A stretch of DNA of 64,000 nt from Streptomyces sp. SAI-135 (GTDB taxonomy: Bacteria; Actinomycetota; Actinomycetes; Streptomycetales; Streptomycetaceae). Under the pieces are notes generated by a model. The model searched no databases. It worked only from the letters and a program-made list of their open reading frames with translations, and was not told where the DNA came from. Below are positions 45,678 through 55,198 of this stretch, piece by piece; within the stretch, counting starts at the first letter, position 1, and each line of letters begins with the position of its first letter. The stretch covers positions 682,001 to 746,000 of the forward strand of contig NZ_JARXYP010000002.1 in assembly GCF_029893805.1 (NCBI RefSeq), read 5' to 3'. The position numbers and the translations under genes are program-made.

Positions 45678-45983
45678 ATGGTGAAAGCCGAAAATTCGCG
45701 CCAACAAGCTGCACCGGAAAGGGCGTTGAAGACAGTCAAGAGGCCGATCGGGGCCCCTTCGGCGCAGAGGCTGGTGGTGCGGGCGCACATCCCGCGGGAC
45801 ATGGAGTCCACCGAGGCATCAGCCGAGGTGGCATCTGAGCCAGTACGTCAGGTTCCGGCCCTGCCCACGGTCCAGGCGATGCCGGGGTCGACCCGGCTGG
45901 ACAAAGGAGCCCTCACCGCCGCGCGGGCTGAGGCGCGGTACGCCGGGAAGCGGCCGCCGCACGAGCCGCCGAGGAGCATCTGA
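45678..45983 (+). CDS. Small hypothetical protein
   Basis: The 101-residue frame (MVKAENSRQQAAPERALKTV to KRPPHEPPRSI) is basic, Ala-rich and probably unstructured. It is divergent from the LAL regulator and coupled to the next small membrane gene through TGATG, which argues that it is translated. A GACGGGGG segment precedes the ATG. No family recognised. Confidence 0.5.
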   Translation: MVKAENSRQQAAPERALKTVKRPIGAPSAQRLVVRAHIPRDMESTEASAEVASEPVRQVPALPTVQAMPGSTRLDKGALTAARAEARYAGKRPPHEPPRSI

Positions 45984-46186
45984 TGAGTGGCGGAGCCATG
46001 GTCAGCGGGATCCTGCTGTTCGGTTTCTTCCTGCTCCTGGGGTACGGAGTGTGGAAGATCAAGAACTTCTTCGTCCAGGGGATCGCCGCCATTGTGCTGA
46101 TGGGGCTAGTGGGCGTCTCCGTCAACTCCTGGGTGGAAGCGAACGCACCCGGTCCCACCCCACGGCACTACGGCACCTATCCGTGA
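45983..46186 (+). CDS. Small single-helix membrane protein
   Basis: The 67-residue protein has two adjoining hydrophobic stretches (GILLFGFFLLLGYGVW and GIAAIVLMGLVGVSV) joined by KIKNFFVQ, then a hydrophilic tail. Its ATG overlaps the previous stop (TGATG). A second ATG at 45998 is possible. It resembles small membrane proteins of Streptomyces accessory regions; no function can be given. Confidence 0.6.
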   Translation: MSGGAMVSGILLFGFFLLLGYGVWKIKNFFVQGIAAIVLMGLVGVSVNSWVEANAPGPTPRHYGTYP

Positions 46187-46327
46187 TCCTTCTGGTGCCT
46201 CGACGGGGTGGACCACAGGCCCTGATGCCCTGCGGGTATCACAGGCGTCGAAAGAGGTCTTGGACGCGGGGCCGCCCCCGGCCGCAGGCTGATCAGCGAC
46301 ATCACCGGCCTGCGGAGACAGGAGCTC

Positions 46328-47194
46328 ATGACCGTGAAGATCTTCCTCACCGGCGGATCCGGATACATCGGCAAAGCGACGATCGGCGCGCTGCTGCGCC
46401 ACGGGCACACCCTGGAGGCGCTGGCCCGCAACGACCGCGCCGCCGAGACCGTCGCCTCCCTCGGAGCGGCTCCGGTGCGCGGCGGGCTGCGAGACCTGGG
46501 CGTGCTCAACGCGGCCGCCGCCCGCGCTGAGGCGGTGATCCACCTGGCGCAGGCCGAGACCGGGGACGAGGACCTCGCGGCTGCCACCGCCATGCAGGAC
46601 GGCATCGGCACCGGCGCCTACGTCCACACGGGCGGCACCTGGGTCTACGGCGACACCGACGGGGTCGTGGACGAGACCGCCCCCTGGAACCCGCCGTCGC
46701 CGGTCGCCTGGCGCAAGCCCGTCGAGCAGGCCGTGCTGCGGCGCGCAGAGCAGGGCGGCCGCCCCGTCGTGGTGCAGCCCGGCCTGCTGTACGGCGGAGA
46801 GAACCGCCTGATCGACGCCTTCTACACCGTCCCGGGCCGGGAGGCGGGCGCCGTTCCGTACATCGGCGACGGCCACAACCGCTGGGCACTCGTGCACATC
46901 GACGACATCGCGGAGCTCTACGTCGCCGCCCTGCGGGCGAAGCCCGGTTCGGTGTACGTGGGTGTGGGCGGGGTGAATCCCTCCGCCAAGGAGTGTGCGC
47001 TGGCGATCGCGCAGTCCGTCGGGCTGGACGGCAAGGTCGCCTCCCTCACCCTGGAGCAGGCCCGCGAGCAGATGGGCCCGATCGCGGACGCCTTCGCGCT
47101 GGACCAGCAGCTCACCCCGGCGCGCGCCGGGGCCGAACTCGGCTGGGTCCCGGCGCACACGGATCCGCTGACCGTCCTCGCCGGCCGCGAGTGA
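46328..47194 (+). CDS. NAD-dependent epimerase/dehydratase-family protein (extended SDR)
   Basis: The 288-residue protein has the extended-SDR nucleotide motif FLTGGSGYIGKATI (6-19), then AVIHLAQAETGDED, THR/Ser region YVHTGGTWVYGD, and PGLLYGGENRLIDAF. The usual YxxxK is not obvious (VAWRKPVEQAVLRR lies at the position), so catalysis may be altered, as in many atypical SDRs that act as reductases or binding proteins. A 158-base gap separates it from a co-directional LysR gene, a frequent pairing. Confidence 0.85.
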   Translation: MTVKIFLTGGSGYIGKATIGALLRHGHTLEALARNDRAAETVASLGAAPVRGGLRDLGVLNAAAARAEAVIHLAQAETGDEDLAAATAMQDGIGTGAYVHTGGTWVYGDTDGVVDETAPWNPPSPVAWRKPVEQAVLRRAEQGGRPVVVQPGLLYGGENRLIDAFYTVPGREAGAVPYIGDGHNRWALVHIDDIAELYVAALRAKPGSVYVGVGGVNPSAKECALAIAQSVGLDGKVASLTLEQAREQMGPIADAFALDQQLTPARAGAELGWVPAHTDPLTVLAGRE

Positions 47195-47352
47195 CCAGCT
47201 GGGACAGGGTGCGCCCGTCGGCCGAACCGGTAGATTCGTGACCAGTCGCCCCGGTCGCCCCGGTCGTCCCACGGGGGGGCCGGCGGAGTCGTTCAGGACG
47301 GTCGACTGCCCGGACGGGTCGTCGCTTGGAGGAGAGTGAGCGGTGAGTCCGG

Positions 47353-48246
47353 GTGGATCTTGATCTGCGGAAGCTCCGCTATTTCGTGGCCGTGGCCGAA
47401 GAGCTCCACTTCGGACGCGCGGCCGAGCGGCTGCACATCGCCCAGCCGGTCCTGTCCCGTCAGATCCGGAGCCTGGAGGACGAACTCGGCGCCTCGGTCT
47501 TCGACCGTGACCGGCGCGGCACGGTGCTCACGCCGGCCGGTCGGCAACTGCTGGAGGACGCCGTGCCGTTGCTCGCCTCGGCCGAGGCACTCCGGCGGCG
47601 GGTGAGTGCGGCGGCGCAGGGCGCCCCCACGCTGACCGTCGGCTTCATGCCCGGCGTCGTGGTCACTCCGGCCACCGCCGCCTTCACCGCCCGCCGGCCC
47701 GGCGTGAACGTGCGTCTGCTGCGGACCAGTTGGGACGACCAGGTGGAGGTGCTGGTGGACGGCCGGGCGGACATCGGCATCGTACGACTGCCGATCGACC
47801 GGCGCGGACTGCAGGTACGTCCGCTCTTCCAGGAACCCCGGGTCGTCATGCTGCCGGTGGGGCACCGCCTGGCCGGCAACGCCTCGGTGACCGTGGGCGA
47901 CCTCGCCTCCGAACATCTCCTCCAGGACCCGGATGCCGTACCCGAGTGGCGCGACGTGGCCGTGGAGTTGCGTGAGGGACGGCGCCGCGAGGTCCCGGCC
48001 ATCCACCAGGTGGAGGAGAAGCTGGAACTGGTGGCCTCCGGTGCGGGCGTGTGCGTACTCCCGTTGTCCACCGCGACCTTCTACACCCGCCCGGACGTCG
48101 TCCCGCTGCCCGTGGAAGACATCGGCCCCAACGAGGTGGCCCTGGCGTGGGTGTCGTCCCGGCGCTCTCCTCTCGTCCACGACTTCGTCGAGGCCGCGGC
48201 AGAGACGCTGAGCCGGCCCGGGGGTCGTTTCCCTTTCCCCCAGTAG
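47353..48246 (+). CDS. LysR-family transcriptional regulator
   Basis: The 297-residue protein begins at a GTG with the LysR helix-turn-helix: DLRKLRYFVAVAEELHFGRA, LHIAQPVLSRQIRSLEDELG, FDRDRRGTVLTPAGRQLLED (1-65). The effector domain has LTVGFMPGVVVTPATAAF, VLVDGRADIGIVRLP and LVASGAGVCVLPLSTATFY. GGAGAGTGAGCGGTGAG precedes the start. Its likely target is the upstream epimerase gene or itself. Confidence 0.92.
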   Translation: MDLDLRKLRYFVAVAEELHFGRAAERLHIAQPVLSRQIRSLEDELGASVFDRDRRGTVLTPAGRQLLEDAVPLLASAEALRRRVSAAAQGAPTLTVGFMPGVVVTPATAAFTARRPGVNVRLLRTSWDDQVEVLVDGRADIGIVRLPIDRRGLQVRPLFQEPRVVMLPVGHRLAGNASVTVGDLASEHLLQDPDAVPEWRDVAVELREGRRREVPAIHQVEEKLELVASGAGVCVLPLSTATFYTRPDVVPLPVEDIGPNEVALAWVSSRRSPLVHDFVEAAAETLSRPGGRFPFPQ

Positions 48247-48258
48247 GACGACAGTCAC

Positions 48259-48319
48259 GCAACTAAAGGTTGCACATTTCTCGCAATGTGGGCTAGGTTG
48301 TTTCGCAACCAAAGGTTGC
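48259..48319. promoter_or_regulatory. Two ArsR-type operators before the SRPBCC operon
   Basis: GCAACTAAAGGTTGC (48259-48273) and GCAACCAAAGGTTGC (48305-48319) are near-identical 15-base palindromes (6-base arms, 3-base AAA centre) 46 bases apart. The second ends 15 bases before the first gene's start. The operon's own ArsR protein is the obvious binder. Confidence 0.8.
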
Positions 48320-48334
48320 AGAAGGTGGGTGGAC

Positions 48335-48802
48335 ATGGAGTACGGCACGATCGAGCGGGAGATCCACATCGACGCCTCACCCGAGGTCGTCTTCGACGTG
48401 GTGAGCAGCCCCGAGCACCTGCGCCAGTGGTGGCCGGACGAGGCGGAGTTCCCGCCCGTGCCCGGGGGAACGGGGCGGATCGGTTTCGGGGACTGCTCGC
48501 AGGGCGGCACCTGGGTGCAGTTCACGGTCGTCGACGCCGTGCCGCCACGGCTCTTCTCCTTCCGGTGGACCCACGAGGAGGGGGAACCAGCCGCCCCCGG
48601 CAATTCGAACCTGGTCGTCTTCGAGCTCGAACCCGCCGGGACGGGGACCCTCCTGCGCATGACCGAGAGCGGGTTCCGCGAGCGTGGCTGGGACGAGGCG
48701 AAGGTTGCCGCCAGGTACGCCGAGCACACCACCGGGTGGGACTTCTACCTCCCGCGGCTGCCTGTGTACGCCGCGAAGGCCGGAGCTGGTGGCCGAGCAT
48801 GA
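48335..48802 (+). CDS. SRPBCC/AHSA1-domain protein
   Basis: The 155-residue protein is a START-like fold of the AHSA1 group: EREIHIDASPEVVFDVVSSP, HLRQWWPDEAEF, GTWVQFTVVDAVPPRLFSF, FELEPAGTGTLLRMTESGF. Such proteins bind small hydrophobic ligands. The ATG at 48335 is chosen; a GTG at 48329 is possible. The stop overlaps the ArsR start (ATGA), placing both in one operon together with a second SRPBCC gene. Confidence 0.88.
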   Translation: MEYGTIEREIHIDASPEVVFDVVSSPEHLRQWWPDEAEFPPVPGGTGRIGFGDCSQGGTWVQFTVVDAVPPRLFSFRWTHEEGEPAAPGNSNLVVFELEPAGTGTLLRMTESGFRERGWDEAKVAARYAEHTTGWDFYLPRLPVYAAKAGAGGRA

Positions 48803-49167
48803 TGGTGGACGACGATCTCTGGTCGGCGGTCGGCGACCCGACCCGGCGCCGGATGCTCGACCTGTTGCTGCGTGACGGCAGTGGGACGGCGACCAGCCTC
48901 AGCGAACACCTGCCGGTGACTCGGCAGGCGGTCGCGAAACACCTCGTCGTCCTCGACCGGGTCGGTCTGGTGCACGCCACCACCGCCGGTCGCGAGAAGC
49001 AGTTCCACGTCGATCAGGCCCAGCTCGCCCGCGCCGTCGCCCAACTCGCCGACGTCGGCGCTGCCTGGGACTCCCGACTCCAGCGCATCAAGCGCATCGC
49101 CGAGACGATCCAACGCGAAAAGGACCAGGCCAGGAACACGGACAACAAGACCGGCACGCAGCAGTAG
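48799..49167 (+). CDS. ArsR-family regulator
   Basis: The 122-residue protein has the ArsR winged helix: LWSAVGDPTRRRMLDLLLRD, TSLSEHLPVTRQAVAKHLVVL, VGLVHATTAGREKQFHVD. No metal-binding cysteines (ELCVCDL-type) are present, so it belongs to the non-metal SRPBCC-linked subgroup. It very probably represses its own operon through the two palindromes at 48259-48319. A second in-frame ATG follows immediately. Confidence 0.9.
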   Translation: MMVDDDLWSAVGDPTRRRMLDLLLRDGSGTATSLSEHLPVTRQAVAKHLVVLDRVGLVHATTAGREKQFHVDQAQLARAVAQLADVGAAWDSRLQRIKRIAETIQREKDQARNTDNKTGTQQ

Positions 49168-49181
49168 AGAGGAACACGAAG

Positions 49182-49625
49182 ATGCCAGACATCCTTCACC
49201 GCATCGGCGTCGAGCACTCCTCACCGCAGCAGGTGTACGACGCGCTGACCACCCTGGACGGCTTGTCCGGCTGGTGGACCGAGAAGACGTACGGAGAGAC
49301 CGACCTCGACGGGGTGATCGAGTTCCGGTTCGGGCCGGGTGGGTTCGACATGAAGGTCACCGAGCTCGATCCCGGTCGGCTCGTCCGCTGGGACGTGATC
49401 GACGGACCAGAGGAATGGATCGGCACGAGCGTGCAGTGGGACCTCCGTCAGGACGGTGACTACACGATCGTCCTGTTCCGGCACGAGGGCTGGCGTGAGC
49501 CGGTCGAGTTCATGCACCACTGCAGCACCAAGTGGGCCACCTTCCTGTTGAGCCTCAAGCAACTCCTCGAGACCGGGGAAGGTGCCCCCGATCCACGCGA
49601 CGTGAAGATCAGCGACTGGCACTGA
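49182..49625 (+). CDS. Second SRPBCC-domain protein
   Basis: The 147-residue protein is again AHSA1-like: HRIGVEHSSPQQVYDALTTL, LSGWWTEKTYGETDLDGVI, VRWDVIDGPEEWIGTSVQWD, HEGWREPVEFMHHCSTKWA. GAGAGGAAC precedes the ATG and the gap to ArsR is 14 bases, so it is the third gene of the operon. Ligand unknown. Confidence 0.88.
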   Translation: MPDILHRIGVEHSSPQQVYDALTTLDGLSGWWTEKTYGETDLDGVIEFRFGPGGFDMKVTELDPGRLVRWDVIDGPEEWIGTSVQWDLRQDGDYTIVLFRHEGWREPVEFMHHCSTKWATFLLSLKQLLETGEGAPDPRDVKISDWH

Positions 49626-50234
49626 CGCAGCGAGCCTCGAACGGAGCGCGACGACGCCGACAGCGGCGGCCGACCAGAGTGGCCTCCCACCCGGTTCATC
49701 GGCCGGCGATCCTCCTCGGCGTCGCGGCGTGATCACCTGAAGGCCAACGGTGAGCCAGGCCGGCCGAACCGGCTACTCGTACCGGTACTTCAGCGAGTCC
49801 GCCTCCGCCTGCTCGATGTCGGCGGTCGTCAACTCGGGCATCCGTAGCTGGGCGAGGGTCACGGGCTCTATGGCGACGCCGACGAGACCGCGGCCTTCGA
49901 GGCGTGCCACGGGTCACCCGGGCCGACGGATGAAAGCCCTCGCCTGGCGCGGGCCGGAGACCATGGCGGCGTCCGCCTTCGCCGAGGGACAGCCGGCCTC
50001 GGTACGCAGGGCATGCGCTGCGGAGCCGGGGCACCCCGTCGACTGGGACGATCCGGCCTCCTACCGGGGCCGCCCCGACGGGGATGCGGAGGAATCCTCC
50101 GGGGCGTGGCCGGTCGGCGGCGTCCGGGCGGGCACCGGCTGCCTGGTGGGAGCGTCGCGTTCCTCGCGATCTGGGTGAAGGGCGTCGTCGCTCTCTTCGG
50201 CTGACGCGGGCCGGTGACATCGCCGACCCCTTCG
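49626..50234. other. Region without an intact gene
   Basis: About 600 bases between the SRPBCC operon and the Rieske gene. The only coding-like stretch is a 45-codon minus-strand frame at 49773-49910. The rest has open frames but poor codon periodicity. It looks like decayed DNA. Confidence 0.4.
49773..49910 (-). pseudogene. Possible C-terminal gene remnant (45 codons)
   Basis: A minus-strand frame from a GTG at 49910 gives RLEGRGLVGVAIEPVTLAQL and ends DSLKYRYE before TAG at 49773. Codon use (GAG, GCG, CTC, GAC) is natural and the sequence lacks the Arg/Pro/Ala excess of chance frames, but it starts directly after a stop and is too short for a domain. It may be the end of a broken gene; family unknown. 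Confidence 0.35.
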
Positions 50235-50567
50235 TCACCCCCCACCCGGCGCCACCGCGAGCACGTACACCCCGTGGTCCTCGATCCGCACCGGATACAC
50301 CGGCACGGGACGCATCGCCGGCGGGTCGAGGGGTTTTCCGGTGCGCAGGTCGAAACGGGAACCATGCAGCCAGCACTCCACCGTGCACCCGTCCACCTCG
50401 CCCTCGGACAGCGAGACGGCGCTGTGCGAACACACGTCGTGGATCGCGAACACCTGCTGCTCGGCGAGGACGAGGGTGACGGGAACACCCTCCACCTCGA
50501 ACCGGCGGGGCACACCCTCCTCCAACACGTCGACCGCGCACAGATACGTATAACCGCTGCCGGACAT
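50235..50567 (-). CDS. Rieske [2Fe-2S] ferredoxin
   Basis: The 110-residue protein has a complete non-haem Rieske cluster site: Cys46-x-His48 (VCSHSAVSL) and Cys65-x2-His68 (ECWLHGSRFD). Length and spacing match BphA3/NirD-like soluble ferredoxins that feed oxygenases or nitrite reductases. Start ATG 50567 with GAGGAG before it. No oxygenase is adjacent. A DevR-like box lies about 140 bases upstream, in the gap shared with the GNAT-IF1 operon, so hypoxia or redox control is possible (inference). Confidence 0.9.
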   Translation of the reverse strand: MSGSGYTYLCAVDVLEEGVPRRFEVEGVPVTLVLAEQQVFAIHDVCSHSAVSLSEGEVDGCTVECWLHGSRFDLRTGKPLDPPAMRPVPVYPVRIEDHGVYVLAVAPGGG

Positions 50568-50708
50568 CGCTCTCCTCGGGTGCGTCCACGACCTCTGGGC
50601 CAGGCGTCCCCTCCGCGGGGTGCGCACGCGTGATCTTGGCTGATCGCCAACGCTAGCCACGGCGCCCGCGATCGGGACCCGACCCGAGCCCCGACGGCAT
50701 TCAGTACA

Positions 50709-50755
50709 TGGACCTAAGTCCGGGCCGCGCCAGTACGTTCCGGGACCATGCCGGG
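50709..50755. promoter_or_regulatory. DevR/OsdR-like boxes between Rieske and GNAT genes
   Basis: TGGACCTAAGTCCG (50709-50722) contains the 12-base palindrome-like GGACCTAAGTCC, near the DevR core GGGACTTNNGTCCC. A weaker half site GGGACCATGCC starts at 50742, 33 bases on. They are weaker matches than the boxes at 58935 and 63497. The gap serves both the Rieske gene (minus) and the leader of the GNAT-IF1 operon (plus). Confidence 0.4.
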
Positions 50756-50835
50756 GTCAGGCCAGGCCAGGCCAGGACCCGGTCGCCTCCCGAAAAGGGT
50801 TTGAGCCGGGCGACGGCCGCTGCTACTTTCCCGGT

Positions 50836-50922
50836 GGACCGTGAAGTCGTCGTAGGGAGGTGAGCCCCGTGAACACAGTTACCCGTGGGTGCTCCCTCAA
50901 CCCGTCACGGTCCGGCGGCTGA
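50836..50922 (+). promoter_or_regulatory. Structured leader with 17-codon upstream frame before the GNAT-IF1 operon
   Basis: GGACCGTGA (50836-50844) can pair with TCACGGTCC (50905-50913). Between them lies GGGAGGTGAG and a GTG-started frame (50869-50922) encoding VNTVTRGCSLNPSRSGG then TGA. A nearby CTCCC (50892-50896) could mask GGGAG. The layout resembles a translated leader with alternative pairing. The next gene starts 55 bases after the frame ends. Confidence 0.4.
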
Positions 50923-50977
50923 CGTTCGGTGTCGCCAGGAGCGCCTGAGATCGAGGCACTCCTGGAGGGAGACTCCG

Positions 50978-51769
50978 ATGGACACAACGCCTTTCACACC
51001 TGGCCTGAGCGAACACGCGGTCATGATCACGCGCGTCGCGGACAGGCAATGGCACGCCCTGGACGACGACCTGGTGGTCGGTCGCGGGCATGCCCACCAC
51101 CGGCCCGACGGACGCTTGTTCGTCAGCATCGACGCCTGGCACGACACCGCTTTCGACCGGCTCGCCGAAGCCATGCTCGCCGAACTGCCGGCGCCCGTGC
51201 ACACGGTGGTCGACGAGGCCGACACCGAACTGACGGCCGCCTGGCGGCGGGCCGGGTTCGCGATCCGGCGCCGCGAGTGGGAGTACGCCGTGCCCACCGA
51301 CCCCCGCGTCACGGGACTCGACGCGGTCCGGCCGCCCGCCGGCGTGACGATCGTGCCCGCCGGTCAGGCGGACGAGACCCTGCTGCGGGCGGTGGACCGT
51401 GCGATCCGTGACGAGGTCGAGGCGGCCGTCGGGTGGCGGTCGATGCCCGCCGAGGTGATCCCCCGCCGCGAGGGCGACACCGTCGTCGACCCGTCGAAAT
51501 GCGCGGTGGCCGCGGCGCCCGACCGCTACCTGGGGCTGATCCGGGTGGTGACGGCGATCCGGCCACGCATCGGGCTGATCGCGGTCCGGGCCGGGGAGCA
51601 GCGCCGCGGCATCGCGCGGGCACTGCTCGCCCATGCACTGGGCACTTTGCACCGCTCCGGCTTCATGGAGGCCTGGACCGAGGTCCAGGAGTCCAACCGA
51701 GCGGGCTCGGCACTGTTCGACGGCGTCGGCGCCCGGCCGGTGAGCAGCAACCTGGAGCTGGTGCGATGA
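50978..51769 (+). CDS. GNAT-family N-acetyltransferase
   Basis: The 263-residue protein has two GNAT-like halves. The N-terminal half is weak ([20 protein letters not shown]). The C-terminal half (about 140-260) has [20 protein letters not shown] and the acetyl-CoA loop [19 protein letters not shown], then [21 protein letters not shown]. Start ATG 50978 with GGAGGGAG before it. Its stop overlaps the IF-1 paralogue start (ATGA), so the two are co-translated; the acetyltransferase might act on a translation component (inference). Confidence 0.88.
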   Translation: MDTTPFTPGLSEHAVMITRVADRQWHALDDDLVVGRGHAHHRPDGRLFVSIDAWHDTAFDRLAEAMLAELPAPVHTVVDEADTELTAAWRRAGFAIRRREWEYAVPTDPRVTGLDAVRPPAGVTIVPAGQADETLLRAVDRAIRDEVEAAVGWRSMPAEVIPRREGDTVVDPSKCAVAAAPDRYLGLIRVVTAIRPRIGLIAVRAGEQRRGIARALLAHALGTLHRSGFMEAWTEVQESNRAGSALFDGVGARPVSSNLELVR

Positions 51770-51990
51770 CGAGGAACAAGAACGTCATCGAGGTCGAGGG
51801 CAGGGTCGTCGAGTGCCTGCGCAGCGCCATGTTCACGGTGGAACTCGAGAACGGCCATCAGGTTCTCGCGCACATCAGCGGGAAGATCCGCAAGAACTAC
51901 ATCCGGATCATGCTGGAGGACCGGGTGCTGGTGGAGTTGCCGCCGTACGACCTGACGCGCGGCCGGATCGTGTTCCGGTACCGGAACTAG
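51766..51990 (+). CDS. infA: Translation initiation factor IF-1 paralogue
   Basis: The 74-residue protein is a complete IF-1 OB fold: [60 protein letters not shown]. Length (72-74) and sequence match InfA. Housekeeping infA lies in the ribosomal protein operon, which is not near here, so this is likely a second copy. It is co-translated with a GNAT gene in a region of hypoxia-type genes. It may replace or modulate IF-1 in slow-growing or oxygen-limited cells (inference). A strong terminator follows. Confidence 0.93.
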   Translation: MTRNKNVIEVEGRVVECLRSAMFTVELENGHQVLAHISGKIRKNYIRIMLEDRVLVELPPYDLTRGRIVFRYRN

Positions 51991-52021
51991 TGGGGGCCGG
52001 CGCCTTCCCGTCAGGCTGAAC

Positions 52022-52060
52022 CCGGAGCCCGGTCACGGAGTTGGCGTGACCGGGCTCCGG
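52022..52060. terminator. Strong hairpin between IF-1 and narI
   Basis: CCGGAGCCCGGTCACG (52022-52037) pairs perfectly with CGTGACCGGGCTCCGG (52045-52060) over 16 bp, with a 7-base loop. It lies 31 bases after the IF-1 stop and 88 bases beyond the narI stop on the opposite strand, serving both operons. Confidence 0.9.
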
Positions 52061-52148
52061 CCTGGTGGCACCGGGGTTGACCCGCGTCGGCCTTGCGGGC
52101 CGGAGCGGCTGACGACGCCCTGTCCTCGGTGTCTGTCCTCAGGGTCTG

Positions 52149-52886
52149 TCACGAATGCGCGGAGTGCATCGGCCGGTCGGGCCCCGGCGGGGAGGCCGTC
52201 GTGGACCTGCCGCGGTAGACGAGGTAGGGACGGGCCAGGTAGCCGACGGGGACGCTCCAGACGTGGACGAGGCGGGTGAAGGGCCAGGCCGCGAAGAGGA
52301 GGCAGGCGGTGAGGGCGTGCAGCTGGAACAGCAGGGGTGCCCCGCTGATCGACTCCGGCTGCGGCTGGAGGGTGAAGACGCCGCGGAACCAGACGGAGAC
52401 GGTGGCCCGGTAGTCGTAGCCCTCGCCGATGACGTTGTGGACGGCGGTGGCGCCGATGCCGAGCAGGACGGTGGCGGACAGCAGCGGGAAGAGGACCTTG
52501 TCGCTGCGATCGGTGCCCAGGCGGATCCTGCGCGTCAGCAGTCGGCGGGCGCAGAGCATGCCGAGCCCCGTGACCATGGCCAGGCCGGCCACCGAACCGG
52601 CCCAGACGGCCGTGGCGTGGTAGGCGTGCTCGCTGACGCCGGCCGCGTCGGTCCAGGAGCCCGGGACCGCGAGGCCGACCACGTGCCCGGCGATGACCAT
52701 GAAGGCGCCGAGGTGGAAGAGCGGGCTGCCGTAGCGCAGCCAGCGGTGTTCGAGGAGCTGGCTGGTGTGGGTGGTCCAGCCGAACTGGTCGTGCCGGTAG
52801 CGCCAGACGTGGCCGACGGCGAACACGGCGAGGCAGACATAGGGGAAGGCGACCCACAGGAGGAGGTCGGCTGCGGAGGTGCTCAT
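52149..52886 (-). CDS. narI: Respiratory nitrate reductase gamma subunit NarI
   Basis: The 245-residue protein has five hydrophobic helices (LLLWVAFPYVCLAVFAVGHV, PLFHLGAFMVIAGHVVGLAV, AGSVAGLAMVTGLGMLC, LFPLLSATVLLGIGATAVH, LFQLHALTACLLFAAWPF) and His residues in FHLG, AGHV and LHAL that can bind the two b haems. It passes quinol electrons to NarH. The ATG overlaps the narJ stop (ATGA). It is the last gene of narGHJI. Confidence 0.93.
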   Translation of the reverse strand: MSTSAADLLLWVAFPYVCLAVFAVGHVWRYRHDQFGWTTHTSQLLEHRWLRYGSPLFHLGAFMVIAGHVVGLAVPGSWTDAAGVSEHAYHATAVWAGSVAGLAMVTGLGMLCARRLLTRRIRLGTDRSDKVLFPLLSATVLLGIGATAVHNVIGEGYDYRATVSVWFRGVFTLQPQPESISGAPLLFQLHALTACLLFAAWPFTRLVHVWSVPVGYLARPYLVYRGRSTTASPPGPDRPMHSAHS

Positions 52887-53646
52887 CGGGGGCCTTCCTG
52901 GGGCGCGAGGGTGGGCGGGGCCGGTGCGGGCGGTACGAAGGTGCCGGGCGGGGCGAACTCGCCCGTCCCGTAACCCCCTTCGAGGCCGACCTCCTCCTCG
53001 GGCGGGCCCTGCGCGGCCAGCTCGGCCACGGCCCGCAGGTCGGACTCGGTGGGCGGCGGCAGCAGGCTGAGCAGCGCGCCGAGCACGTGCCGGTAGGGCG
53101 AGCCGGCGTCGGTGAGGGCGTGGTGGATCAGCTCCAGGCCCCGCCGGTGCTGTCGCAGCGGTCCCTCCCCGGTGCGGGGCCCGGCGAGCGCGGCGAACTC
53201 CAGGACCACGGGGAGGTGGTCGGGGAGTTCGCCCGTGCCGGTGTCCCAGCCGGTCGCGCGGTAGCGCTGGGCGAGGGTGAGCAGGGCCATGCCGCGTCGG
53301 CGGGTGTCGCCGTGCAGGTAGTAGGTGAGGTAGAGGCTGCTCTTGCGGCGCAGGTCGAACATCTCGACGTAGTGACGTTCGAGCGCGTCCGGTTCCTGCC
53401 CGGTGAACCAGGCGGCGAACGCGGTCAGGTGCTCGGCGGCCGGCGAGGGCGGCAGTGTCCCGACGGCGTCCGACAACTCGGTGCGGGAGGCGGTGAGTTC
53501 GGCGTCGGGGTACTGCAGGAACAGCGAGCACAGGCGCAGGAGCAGGACCCGGGCCTCGGTCTCCTCCCGGGTGAGGCGCGACGACCGGCGCACGGCCGCG
53601 CGGACCCGGGTGCGGACCATGCCGGGCACGGTGGAGGGCAGAGGGC

Positions 53647-53650
<4 letters not shown>
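52883..53650 (-). CDS. narJ: Nitrate reductase molybdenum cofactor assembly chaperone NarJ
   Basis: The 255-residue protein is NarJ-like: LLLRLCSLFLQYPDAELTAS, HYVEMFDLRRKSSLYLTYYL, RRGMALLTLAQRYRATGW, LPDHLPVVLEFAAL. NarJ is cytoplasmic and helps insert the molybdenum cofactor into NarG. The GTG at 53650 overlaps the narH stop (GTGA). The last 40 residues are Gly/Pro-rich (EVGLEGGYGTGEFAPPG), an extension typical of actinobacterial forms. Confidence 0.93.
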
Positions 53651-55197
<1,547 letters not shown>

Positions 55198-55198
55198 C

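Noticed and set aside
46106..47272. 388-codon minus-strand frame opposite the epimerase gene
   Set aside because: Gly/Arg/Val-rich antisense shadow; the plus-strand protein has the nucleotide-binding motif.
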